A DNA stretch of 64,000 nucleotides from Ctena decussata (taxonomy: Eukaryota > Mollusca > Bivalvia > Lucinida > Lucinidae), in NCBI GenBank assembly GCA_963989385.1, contig OZ022499.1, positions 54,487,757-54,551,756 of the forward strand, given 5' to 3'. The notes beneath the pieces were generated by a model. That model was given only the letters and a program-made list of their open reading frames with translations. It made no database searches and was not told the origin of the DNA. Below are positions 45,906 through 56,508 of this stretch, piece after piece (position 1 is the stretch's first letter; the number at the start of each line of letters is the position of its first letter). A program made the translations under genes and the position numbers.

Positions 45906-46703
45906 TAGCGCAAGGGTACCACCATCGGACACCTAAACATTGCTTTTTTAAATGCATTTTCAAATTGTTACATCAAAATTCTAACGACTTTATGTGTCTT
46001 GCAAAATATATACCTCCTGTATTGATTCGGTAAACATAAGCTGTAGTATGACGTCATACGAAGGAATCGGGGAGCATTCATTATTTCATAGGTAACGGGC
46101 GTAAAATCTTGGTTAGGGGTACATGTACCCCCATCGGACACCTTTATTTTCTACACATATAAACTAACTATGCATAAACAAATTTAATGTAACATTGTAA
46201 AGACATATCCTTGTTTAAGATAAATATGCAAAAATAGATTCAATACTTTAAGTTTGACATGAAAGGTAAAATAATATGTGCTCCCTCAGAATGATGACGT
46301 TTGTTTACATTGAACTATTTATATAGATTTTAGCCAGTGTCGAGATGCAAACAAGTGCGCATTTTCTCTATTTTTTTTCTAAAACTAGAACGAACTGGAA
46401 CATAATCCTTTTTTTATTTGTTAGGTGACTAAAATCTCCATCCTGCATTAGCTACGACGAAATCATGGTGTAACTACTCACTGAAATGTTTCTGACTTGT
46501 ACCCTTGTCCGGTGAATTCCGTCTGTGAAAATTACGTTAGCGCTCCCGAGACGAGAAAGGCACGCCAAAGGGTCGAGGAAAAGACCACAAAACATTATAA
46601 AAATTGGTATTAAATTGGACGAGGTGCTACTCATTTTAAACGAGAACAGATCGTAAAGGTGTCCGATGGGGGTACCCTGTCCGATGGGGGTACCCTCACG
46701 CTA
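45906..46703. mobile_element. 794-bp DNA element with repeated ACCCCCATCGGACA
   Basis: GCGCAAGGGTACCACCATCG at 45908 is mirrored by GGGGGTACCCTCACGC ending at 46701, with TA outside both ends. The GTACCCCCATCGGACA motif occurs at the left end, near 46125 in the same direction, and twice in tandem, inverted, at the right end (46655-46700). Repeated subterminal motifs of this type often bind a transposase. No coding frame is present, so the element is non-autonomous. Confidence 0.75.
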
Positions 46704-46845
46704 TACGAGTATCACCCTGCTAAACTTCTACCAAAATGGGTAAATTTATAAGCAAAAAAAAAACGTAAAACACGATTTCATAATTGCTGAATGGTGTTTA
46801 GCCTGTCGTGTCAGTTATATTAAATTGCCAAATCTCGGACAATAC

Positions 46846-46995
46846 AAGACCTGTCCGCGTACAAGAAAGCTCGCCTGACAACGCCTTGCCTATCACTTAA
46901 AAAGCTTTAACGTAAAACTTTAACATTTCGCTGACGCCGCCGACGCCGACGCCGTGCAATAGCTCTTCTTGTACGTTCGTACAGGCGACCTAAAA
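46846..46995. repeat. Inverted-repeat element with GACGCC run
   Basis: CCTGTCCGCGTACAAGAAAG near the left is mirrored by CTTCTTGTACGTTCGTACAG near the right. The middle carries CTTTAACATTTCGCTGACGC and a GCCGACGCC repeat. A related fragment lies at 25245-25315. Confidence 0.55.
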
Positions 46996-46999
46996 TGGG

Positions 47000-47802
47000 T
47001 ACACACATAAAGGCTCTTCTTATTGTTATTACCGATATTTATTTTTATGTCTTGTTAGAAGTTGTTACAACTGGGATAAACAGCTGTTAGTTGTATGAAG
47101 CTTTGTTTTAAATGAAAGAAACATTAAAAGTCCCGGACAAATGTACTTTTCTCCGCGTCAATAACACAGTTCCAACAAACAAGAGTTGACAAATATACAT
47201 GAACAGTTTCGAGACGACGGGCCGTAATTCAATTTTAAAGACATTTTGTGGAAAATTCCGATCAGACAAAGGTTAGTCTTAGTTTTGTTGTTTCGTTTTT
47301 TGGTTTTTTATTAAGTCATATTAGTCTGGCCAGACGTCGTTTAGGAAGGCCTTGTTGCCTCGAAAAGCAAACAATAAGTTTTAAAAGTTAGTTAACTCCG
47401 TTTGATGAAATTATTGGTTTAACCATACACAATAAAAATGCCATTTATGGTAAAACATTGTCCCAAATGCAGCATTGACTACGTCTGCTTGATCGCGGAG
47501 GAAAGCCAGACACTTCCGTTAGACCACTGCTACCCCAATCAAAAACACACCGATTGAAATCCATGACTGAGACACATTTTGTGATTTCAAACACTGGTAA
47601 TGGTGGCAAACAAAGGTTCTAAGTAGACCAGACCCTTCGCTTGTCACATCTGCCATCTATGGAAGTGACCCAAGCCAAAGAACCAATAGTGACATCTCTG
47701 ATTACCCTGTATAAATAAGAAAGAGGATGTGAATATCACATGATGAAATTGTCACAGTTTTTGGAAATCACATTATGTGGCTCAATTATTATAATACAAT
47801 TT
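47000..47802. other. No recognised feature
   Basis: AT-rich, short frames only. GTGGCTCAATTATT at 47777 resembles a lone right end of Pal236 but is too short to call. Confidence 0.45.
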
Positions 47803-48031
47803 GAGCCGCGACACGAGAAACCCAACAAAATGGTTGTGCGCAGACTCAGATCAGCCTGGGCATCCGCGCAGTTTGATTAGCGTCTTCGCTGTCCGCATGG
47901 GCGCAGCTTAGACCCTTAGCTACCCTTTAAGCGCTATGGAAGGAGTCTGGTCAGCCTTGGTGGACGCCCATTTTGTTATGAGTCTGTGCTGGGCGCACAG
48001 CCACTTGGTTGGTTTTCTCGTGTCGCGACTC
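47803..48031 (+). mobile_element. Pal236 palindromic MITE
   Basis: Ends GAGCCGCGACACGAGAAACC and TTTTCTCGTGTCGCGACTC. Flanks ATTT and AATT differ by one base, consistent with a decayed duplication. Confidence 0.93.
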
Positions 48032-48138
48032 AATTATATTAATCGACCGTTAGACCATTCTGAAAAGTAGATGAAAGGGCACGGACCAGAATCGGCACAT
48101 CCTGCCCTCAAGACCAAAAGGGGAAAGGAAAAATGTTC

Positions 48139-48378
48139 AATCCTCGACACGAGGAAACAAACAAAGTGGCATGTGCGCCCAGAAAAGACTTAGACCAGCC
48201 TGGGCATCCGCCCATTCTAATCATCAGATTCGTTTCTCTTCGCTTAAATGGTAGCTAAGGGTCTAAGCTAGGTACCGGCGGACAGCGAATACTTTGATCA
48301 GACTGGGCGGATGCCCAGCCTGATCTGAGTCTGCGTTGGCCGCGCAACCACTTTGTTCGTTTTCTCGTTTCGCGGCTC
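48139..48378 (-). mobile_element. Pal236 palindromic MITE
   Basis: Left end AATCCTCGACACGAGGAAAC, right end TTTTCTCGTTTCGCGGCTC, inverted centre GGTAGCTAAGGGTCTAAGCT. The right flank AAAT has no left partner. Confidence 0.9.
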
Positions 48379-48424
48379 AAATAAAGGTTGTTCTCAAAGC
48401 AATACAAAGCAAACGAAAAGCCAA

Positions 48425-48700
48425 AAGGTCAGCTCTTTTGGTTGGTTGGTTGGTAAGTTTGCTGGTTTGGGTTAAACAGCTCTTTGAGAAAGCATTTCAG
48501 TCCATATCCAGCCGTCTCCTAGAGAAAGGGAGAAAACAAGAGATAGGAGAGAGAAAAAATGTCCAAACCGTGAACGTCCATCCGAACCTACTGCAAGCAT
48601 AGTAGGCCCTTTCCCTACTATTATACCAACCAGTAGGACGCCCCGGTACTGAAGTAACCCAGCACCATCGACCGACCACGACCGCCCTCTTATTTGCATA
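48425..48700 (-). mobile_element. Sine-D element, most complete copy
   Basis: On the minus strand: head GGTCGGTCGATGGTGCTGGG and AGTACCGGGGCGTCCTACTG, middle AGGAGACGGCTGGATATGGA, and a tail ending in CCAACCAACCAACC. The simple-repeat tail and three scattered copies (also 11095 and 45060) support retroposition. Confidence 0.7.
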
Positions 48701-49756
48701 AAAAAATCTTATTTGCATAAAAAATATTAAGCAGCTACATCTTTGAAATGTCATACCTCAAATGCCAGATATTGACTTCCTGCTTTTTTATAATTTCTAT
48801 AGACTTATGATAGGTTGAAAATATAGTATGCAGATTTTAAAGAAAATCTGATGTTAGACTAAATGTTGGCTCAGATGTCGGTAGTGACCTTAACCAGACG
48901 AAAGAATACTTGAATGGAAGTTTGTAGCAGTTTTACGCATTAAACCTCACTCACATTTATTACAAATAAAAGTTTGGCCTACAAAAGGGCATCCTAACTC
49001 TTCATTATGCAATAAAATCATAAAGGCAATGTTGAAACAAAGTTGAGGACACAGTGTCAGCCGGAAGCCAGAGTTCAAGGAAACTGGTAGCTGCAGACAT
49101 CTGTGGCCAGCCCACACAGAAAATAACGACAAAATCAAGCTTGATACATGTAAAGTATATTATTTTTCAAACAGGCATATATTTTGACTAAATGTGAGCA
49201 AGGATGCAGTGGAATTGCACTGATTTGGTTACTGACCTTATGTAATTTGAAAGATTCGTCCTACTTTCCAACACGACGGGAAGTAATATACATGCAACAT
49301 AGGTTTCTTTTAAGAAAGTAACCTAAATATGATCATAGTAATAAGAATGAATATCTTATTTCTAATACCATGCTTTTATTAAAAAGAATCGTAGCAGCAA
49401 ACGCATTTAATCTTATTTAGCCATATGATATGTCAGAGATGTGAAGTTGGTCAGACAATGCTTAAAGTCGGTCAGATATTAAACCGGTTGGCACCGTGAA
49501 AACAACTATAATTAAGGTTTCCTTCATATGTCTGTGATGATTTATCTTATAGGCCATTGTCTTGATACAATTCCATGCCATAATTATAGCCTCATATTAG
49601 CTGCTTCCGCCAGGATTTATAATGCCATCAGCCAAACTGAGCGAAATGCTGATGTCTTCATGGCCCTGTTTATTGAATACAAAAGTCGTGTGAAATGACG
49701 TCTGGAGCACATCAAGGTCGCAGCTCTGTCACTCTCAGGCGTATGTTAGAAAGTTA
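48701..49756. other. Mostly unrecognised
   Basis: ATATGTCAGAGATGTGAAGT occurs at 49428 and again at 49836, a direct repeat of about 33 bases across 400 bp. Nothing else was seen. Confidence 0.4.
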
Positions 49757-49982
49757 TAAGGGGAGAATCGGGTAACTTCGGACAGCGGGTAAATTCGAAC
49801 AGTAACATTGTTTCCTTTATATCTCAGTTTTTTTTATATGTCAGAGATGTGAAGTTTGTCAGACATTCGGGTAACTTCGGACAGCGGGTAAATCATGATG
49901 AGCCGTCTCATCTGGATTTTCACTGTTTGCAATGGTATGTCCGAATTTACCCCGCTGTCCGAAGTTATCCGACTCTACCCTA
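49757..49982. mobile_element. Tir-F element, complete copy
   Basis: GAATCGGGTAACTTCGGACA at the left is mirrored by TGTCCGAAGTTATCCGACTC at the right. A second left-end copy (GGGTAACTTCGGACAGCGGG) lies internally near 49869. Flanking TA is plausible but ambiguous. An Hp-J-like core (GATGAGCCGTCTCATCTGG, then TTTTCACTGTTTGC) lies at 49896-49932. Confidence 0.65.
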
Positions 49983-50064
49983 CCGCGTTGCCACTAAAGA
50001 CTTTAAACCGGGATAGTATTTTGGTATTTTTATCCCCGCTTAACTGCAGGTGAGCTCGCAAAAA

Positions 50065-50275
50065 TCTACAAACTAAGTAAAAAGATAGGTAATGATTAGG
50101 AACAATTAGAATCAGATCACACATCCCACCCATAAAACCTAAAGAGAAAGAGATATATACATGAGCTGACAACAGTTCACAAAAGACACAAACGGTAAAC
50201 CGAATGAATAGCTCTTTCCCAGACAGATGGTCATTTAGCTAACCCAGTTGAAACAACAGTAACATCTATTCAGTA
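50065..50275. repeat. Rpt-H dispersed repeat, copy 2
   Basis: Co-linear with 8945-9165. Confidence 0.6.
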
Positions 50276-51647
50276 ATAAACTAGTTTTGCTGGATCCAAA
50301 CCCTCGTCATCGGATTCGGCAGCGGTCCGAAACATTCAGTTAGCTCTTTGGTCTGCACGAAGGTTTTCTAACCAATCAATGAATCATCTGTAGGAACTAT
50401 CTCGGTTTAAAGGGTGGTTTCGAGCCGCATTAAGAACCTCGGTTTTAATTTTTTTTCCTTGTGGAAACACAAAACACTATTACCAAGGTGCAACACACGT
50501 AATGTCAAAGTGTCTTCATACTCACAGTATTGACAATGGAAAGGGCTAATGCAAAACGAGTCGAATTTAGTTTTCCAATACATTTAGTTAACTTCCCATT
50601 TTCGAATAGCAGTATTCCTTTGGCAACTGCATACGGAGTTTATGTCTCTCAGTCCGCTTTGCTAGAGCCTGTTTCAAATAGATCTATCAAGACATTTCTG
50701 ATTCATGGAAACTGCTCAACAATAAATTGCTGTCACAGGTTTAGCGCAGAGCGAAAGTTTGTGTCCACTTTAGATGTTTAGTGGAGACACCATGACCTCG
50801 TTAATCCCTACGAAGTGTCTGTTTCTAGATATATTTCCGATTTAATGGCCACATCGGTTTCGGGATTTTCATGATTACTCACTTGTTCCGCAGATACATA
50901 GACATGGCGGATCTATAGACACATGATGCGTACTATACTTGCAAGCACCTGACCACACCGCTGTCATTGGGGTCTAAATATTTCGGAATCGTCTATGTTT
51001 CTACGAGTTCGGACATGATTTTGGTACTTTGACAGCTTCCCCAATTCGGACGTATGTTCCAAGTAAATAATCAAATGAACGCTACATAAATAATAAACAT
51101 TCCTACGGCAATTACTCTAAGCTCAGTCACGTGTTCCAGCAATGTTGTGTAATCAAAAGAGAAAAATGATGATCTAATTGTAACTGTCATGTTGTCCGAC
51201 GGTCACGTTTGTCTTACATGAGACCTTTTTCTAGAAAAAGATTAGGTCAGCTGAGCTTAAATGTCTGAAATAAGAGTAGTCACAACAATAGAGCTGGTAA
51301 TAAAAGCAATTCAGTTGATGTCAATTGCTTGCCTTTATGGACATTAAATCAAAGCGTGAATATTTAATATTCTGCCAACAAATAAGGAAATTAGCGCAAC
51401 GAAAACAAACAAGAGATACATTTCCAAAATGCTATTAGAGAAAATGTCGTTAAACTGGTAGCTGAAGAAAAGTTAGGATATGTAATTGTTGTGTATTGCA
51501 AGTATGCATTGCTTTAAGCACATTCCTGTTGACAACGAACGCTTGCACTTTGCTTTTGGCATTTGCACGGACCATTTATTCTTAGCGAATTATGCTTGTT
51601 CTGGCTAAAGTGGTTTTGTTCAGAGCATACTCAGTTCGCGTATGCGA
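50276..51647. other. No recognised feature
   Basis: An 83-codon open stretch (50530-50781) starts at an ATG but has no recognised domain or repeat. It is not supported as a gene. Confidence 0.45.
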
Positions 51648-51735
51648 CTGTCATTATTGAACTGCGACACGACAAAACCAACAAAGAGGCATGTGCGCCG
51701 AGCCACGTAGCGTTAGGCCGTTGACTGTCATAACT
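51648..51735 (+). repeat. Duplicated left arm of a Pal236 copy
   Basis: GACTGTCATTATTGAACTGC, then ACGACAAAACCAACAAAGAG, repeats the flank and first 55 or so bases of the element starting at 51736 with a period of about 77. The copy stops before the first internal hairpin. Confidence 0.75.
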
Positions 51736-51954
51736 GAGCCTCGATATGACAAGACCAACAAAGTGGCGTGTGCGCCTAGCGAAGTAGCATGGTTCTAGCT
51801 TTGACCCTTATTACCCTTTCAGCCCTCAGCAAATACTCTGATCAGACTGGGCGAATGCCCATGCTGATCTGAGTATTCGCTGGGATATCCGCCCAGGCTG
51901 ATCTGAGTATTTGCTTGGAGCACATGCAACTTTTGGTTTTGCTTGTCACGGCTC
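51736..51954 (+). mobile_element. Pal236 palindromic MITE
   Basis: Ends GAGCCTCGATATGACAAGAC and TTTTGCTTGTCACGGCTC. The left internal hairpin is deleted, while the right one is partly repeated (CCCATGCTGATCTGAGTATT, then GCCCAGGCTGATCTGAGTAT). Confidence 0.88.
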
Positions 51955-52053
51955 GATAATGAAGGTTAAAAGTACATCCCCAATTCAAATATATGGCACA
52001 TTTCTTTGTACCATGTTAATAGCATGATTGATAGAGTGCATTTCTGTGAGACA

Positions 52054-52280
52054 TTAACCTATTGCATTCTGGGTATCTTTTGTCGGCTGCTGAAATTGTC
52101 GTCTGCATCAAAAATCAAGAATATTTTGACAATACTGGTCTAACTAACTCTTGTAGAAATGATGTCTAGGCAGCAAACAGTTTGGATCTCAGATCAGGCC
52201 CCACGTTTGTGGGGCCTGATCTGGATTCAAACTGTTTGCCCAGATACCCCTAAAAGGGTATCCCGAATGGAATGGGTTAA
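52054..52280. mobile_element. piggyBac-like MITE in TTAA
   Basis: TTAACCTATTGCATTCTGGG at 52054 is mirrored by CCCGAATGGAATGGGTTAA ending at 52280, so TTAA stands outside both CCY ends, the signature of piggyBac-type insertion. The inner 67 bases (52173-52239) are a strong hairpin: CAAACAGTTTGGATCTCAGA, AGGCCCCAC and their inverse. 227 bp, no coding frame. Confidence 0.8.
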
Positions 52281-52518
52281 ACGTCTTTGAAGGATGCATA
52301 AACGTAGAAGGCAAACTGCGAACATATACATGTATATGCGACAACTTTTAGGCTTCTTTAGGCTTTTGGGGCTCAGAGATGAAGTTCCGCTGATGTCGGT
52401 GCTTAGGGGCATTGACAGGGTCGCGATATTACAGTATTGCACATATAGTGACTCAATTTAACAGCGTCTGCTATTTTCGTTTTTTATGTGTTCCGGAGGG
52501 TCTTCATTGAGAATTGTA

Positions 52519-53066
52519 CTTCACTGCAGCTGGTGATGTGTCTGTTAGAGAGGGGTGTGGTGGAGCGGGGGTGGGGGCGGTTGGGTGTGAACGTAAGAAG
52601 TCTCCTCGTACATTGGTATCTAGCAATTTTATATTTGAGCCGCGACACGAGAAAACCAACAATGTGGTTGTGCGCTCAGCGAGGACTCCGATCATCCTGG
52701 GCATCCGCCCAGTCTGATCAGAATCCTCGCTTTGCGCTTAAAGGGTAGCTAAGGGTCTCAGCTACCTTCATGCGGACAGCGAAGAATCTCATCAGATTGG
52801 GCGGATGCCCAGGCTGATCTGAGTCTGCGCTGGGCGCACAACCACATTGTTGGTTTTGTCGTGTCGCGGCTCATTTTTTATATTTTCTGGTTCTTGAGAT
52901 CATTAGGCTTATTCTGGGTTTCCCTGGGAGTGTGTGGGGTCACCAAATATTGTCAGGGTCACTGACGAGGCTTTATTAGCCGAAACTATGTAGTCTTGCC
53001 CATGCTCCTTCTTCTGAATGCATTCTCTGCTCTTAAAGAAACTATTTAAGATTTTAATTCCGCTGA
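52519..53066 (-). mobile_element. Elt-C copy interrupted by a MITE
   Basis: Starts at its 3' end (TTCACTGCAGCTGGTG), passes through GTCTCCTCGTACAT, is interrupted by a Pal236 copy, then resumes with ATTGTCAGGGTCACTGACGA and AGTCTTGCCCATGCTCC and ends TTTAAGATTTTAATT. The degraded state and nesting show Elt-C is older than this Pal236 insertion. Confidence 0.75.
52637..52872 (-). mobile_element. Pal236 palindromic MITE with ATTT duplication
   Basis: Exactly 236 bp, ATTT on both sides, one of the least degraded copies. The arms are almost exact inverses over about 100 bases. Confidence 0.97.
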
Positions 53067-53335
53067 TACCTGTGCTGGAAAAGGCGCCAACCGTGTTGCG
53101 ACATTTCCGCACATGAATACTCCCAAACACCGATTCTACTATTTTCGTTTCTTTGATATGTCCTTGCTTCCGGAGGACTTGCCATCAGCGATGGGACACG
53201 GTTAGAGACGATGCTGATCAAAAGACTGTCTTTTCTGTTTAAAGATCACCGGCTTATAAAACAGTATCTAGATCAACAAAAACATTAAAATAAAAGCAAA
53301 TGCGGTTTTTCATCTACTGGCAGACTACCAGTGGT
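53067..53335. other. No recognised feature
   Basis: Nothing identified. Confidence 0.4.
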
Positions 53336-53391
53336 GGCCGTTTTAATACTTTTTTTTTATCTTGTAACCGACATATTGTGTTTAGTGATTC

Positions 53392-53435
<44 letters not shown>

Positions 53436-53572
53436 ATTCAATAAACTAAGAGTGCTTATCGCTATAATACTGTTTATTTTTTAAAATAGACAATAACATG
53501 TTTCTATGACAGACCCTCAAGCTAGGTCACCAACGAGCATTAAAATACGAACGTAGTATACCAGTGGTGGCC
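53336..53572. mobile_element. 209-bp insertion with 14-bp duplication and T41 run
   Basis: TACCAGTGGTGGCC occurs at 53336-53349 and 53559-53572. Between them is non-coding DNA with a run of 41 T at 53394-53434. Direct repeats of this length suggest a retroposed insertion, and a T-run would fit a minus-strand poly(A), but the run is internal, so the class is unclear. Confidence 0.5.
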
Positions 53573-54254
53573 ATCAGGATTGTCCTGTTGAATAATGCAT
53601 TTTTCCATTGTGGATTTAAACTTTGATGATATGTTGTTGTTAGTCTGTTGTCTTTGTCACATTTTAACAGTTTTAGCGCGTTCGGCAGAGGCGGAATATA
53701 AGCAACAGAAACAGTTTTCAGAAACGGACTTTAAAACTTTGACTTAGCCATTTCGTAGGCATGCGCTACATATTACGTTGAAAATGAACATAAATAATGG
53801 TACACGTGTGCTGTGATTTACAAGAATTTATATGCTTTTTGGCAGGTTGGTTGCGGGTCATACGTTTTTCGTGATAGGTGAACATTAAAACAGCAATTTG
53901 GACATGTTTATTTTTGCATTTGTTTATGTGCGTGTCTAGTGTTGGAGTCCCCCGGAAAGGCAATGATGTTGATATGAGGGTAGCTTGGGGAAATTGTTTA
54001 CCTTTTGCCTCCCAGGCAGAGAACTTTACCAATCTTTTTCTGTGGGCGTTTGTTCTGTTTCCTTTTACAAAATGGCCGAATCTGAGACACAACAAATACG
54101 TAATTGCGAGTGCAGACCGCAAATGGCCACTACTGGTACGCGGCCAACACTGGCCGCACGCCAGCAGAGATTTGAAACTTCAAGAACAAACTGGATATGA
54201 CTTTCCCCTAACGCGATCGTTTTCATGGATAAGCTGTGTTGGATATGCAAAAAA
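53573..54254. other. No supported gene
   Basis: Overlapping open stretches on both strands (118 and 126 codons at 53766-54258) cover the same bases in opposite directions. Neither contains a domain I recognise. At most one could be real and I would not call either. Confidence 0.4.
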
Positions 54255-54490
54255 ATAAAGGTTTCCCACAGGGCAGTGGGGGTTAGAGGCCCACTGTATT
54301 TTGGGCACAGCATATAAGGGGGAGCCCATCCCTCTCATTTTGCTGCCTTTTCCTTCCCTGATTCGAAACAGATACTCATTTACTGCTGGCTTGACAAAGA
54401 GAGTGTTCCAGTCGCCAGAAGGCCAAACCCGGGTTTGAACCCGCGACCTTTCGGCGACCCTCTGCACCATAACCGAGTCGCATACGCACT
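54255..54490 (-). mobile_element. tRNA-derived SINE, different family
   Basis: Minus-strand head: GACTCGGTTATGGTGCAGAG, then GGTCGCGGGTTCAAACCCGG (B-box-like), then CTGGCGACTGGAACAC. The end is GTGGGAAACCTTTATTTTTT. The body differs from the SINEs at 26 kb. A Pal236 copy lies immediately to the right. Confidence 0.6.
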
Positions 54491-54501
54491 GAACATAAAA
54501 T

Positions 54502-54737
54502 GAGCCGCGACACGACAAAACCAACAATGTGGTTGTGCGCCCAGCGCAGACTCAGATCAGCCTGGGCATCCGCCCAGTCTGATCAGAGTCTTCGCTGTCC
54601 GCATGAAGGTAGCTTAGTCCCTTAGCTACCGTTTAAGCGCATAGGAAAGACTCTGATCAGACTAGGCGGATGTCCAGGCTGATCTGAGTCTGTGCTGGGC
54701 GAACAACCACATTGTTGGTTTTGTCGTGTCGCGGCTC
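54502..54737 (+). mobile_element. Pal236 palindromic MITE with AAAT duplication
   Basis: Exactly 236 bp with AAAT at 54498-54501 and 54738-54741. Both internal hairpins and the GGTAGCTTAG / CTTAGCTACC centre are intact. Confidence 0.97.
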
Positions 54738-56508
54738 AAATGGTTTCTTCCAGCGAGGCTCAGATTATCTAGGTAGTGCATAGAAGTCGAATCAAGGCAT
54801 TGTTAGGTTCACATTCTTACTGCTGCCTCGAGCCCAACAAAATTAATCTTTTTTCTTTATTGTATTAAATCTGCTTCGTTATGGAAATACCTTAATATTT
54901 CTACGGATTTTGCCACAGGGCCATCATTCTAGTATATCATAAGGTGTGATATATTGCTTATTGTTTCACATTTCAGTTGGTAATTTACATTTTATACACT
55001 TACTCGGTCAAATGGGTTTTAAACTATTGTTTGAGTTCGAAACTTTAAGTACGCAAATGCCATTGCATTAACAGCGGGGGCGTACATCTGTACAAATATA
55101 CTAAAGCCCACGAAGCAGGAAAAGAGAAAGGATAACATAACAAAGATATGTATCTTTGTATTCGCTTCCTTGAATCAGCTTTATGATATAAAAACACATT
55201 CATGAACTCACAATTTCTTTAATTTATAACATGTAGTTTTGTTGTTGGTTCAATGTAGTGGATTGAGGCGTATGCTACAATCGATAATGGACATGATGAA
55301 AGGTAAGTTCAACATATTCTGCCCAGCTTTAAAGCCGAAAGCAATAACAAATATACCACTGTAAGAATCATACATGTACATATTTGTTACAGTATTCCTC
55401 AAAATTATTGAGAATTGGATTTTGGCACACAGTTGCTAGCCATGCATGTTCAACAATATTTTAGATGGGTAAAATACAATAAAAGAACCTCGTTTTCAAG
55501 TTTGATATACAAAAATTACAATATGATGCATTTTCTTTCGTCAGTGGTAGGTAAGGATGGGCTACACCCCTGTAAAAATATGTCCCTTGATTTCGACTAT
55601 GTTTTGCTATACTACTTTTGCTAGAAATCTCAGGTGAAATAGTTTATTTTCTCCATTGTTAATCATCATCTACATTAATAATGGTGCCTTTAATATTTTG
55701 CATGGTTTAATGTTACTTATTCCAGTTTCTGAGTCAGGGACTCTCAATTATAATATAGGAAGAATATTGAAGGCATCAGAAACAGCAAAAAATCTGATCT
55801 GTTAGTTATCTGAATGGAATATTTTTGGCAAAGTATAGATATTCATGTCAAAACTCATATCCCTAAAAGAACGTTTACTAAGCCTTACAAAAATATGGTT
55901 TGTGCCGTTTCCAACGAGATGTATAGAATAAGAATGAATAAGAGCAGCATACCCTATGTCAAAATTGCAATTTTCCCCAATTTCGGGCACTTTTTCGAAA
56001 TAAAGTCACATGTTTGAAAGCCAGCAGCATTTACAGCTCACAAGCTCTCATATAATTCTGTTTTCACCTCGCCAACACCTTATCACTAGATGAGAAAACC
56101 ATTCAAAAATTAACTGATTTGTCATCATCTTTTCCACAAATATCGATTTTATTTGGTAAGGGTACATAAGGACCTCTGACAGTATCAATGCATATTTGCC
56201 TATTTTTCGACAAATTATTGCACCTTCCACGGGCAGCAAAAGTTGAAAATTTTGGCATTAATACGTAGACTTGTGTACTATAAAGACATTTTAACAGTGA
56301 TTTTGAAAAATTATCATGCCTCTAGACTAAATTAAACCGATTCTATCAAGAGGGGTACGTGAATTTTTCAGTCTCTGAAAATAAAGTCCATTTTTTGGTT
56401 TTCTAATACATCAAAATTTTAACTGATAATTATGCTAAAACTGACGTACACACTACTGTTACTGATATTATGCAACCTTTTTTCAATAATAAGGACTTCA
56501 GCCTATTT
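54738..56508. other. No recognised feature
   Basis: AT-rich. Open stretches of 60-70 codons only, none recognised. Confidence 0.5.

Noticed and set aside
53766..54258. Two opposed open frames of 118 and 126 codons
   Set aside because: They overlap on opposite strands, contain no recognisable domain and lie in non-conserved DNA. Too little to call either.
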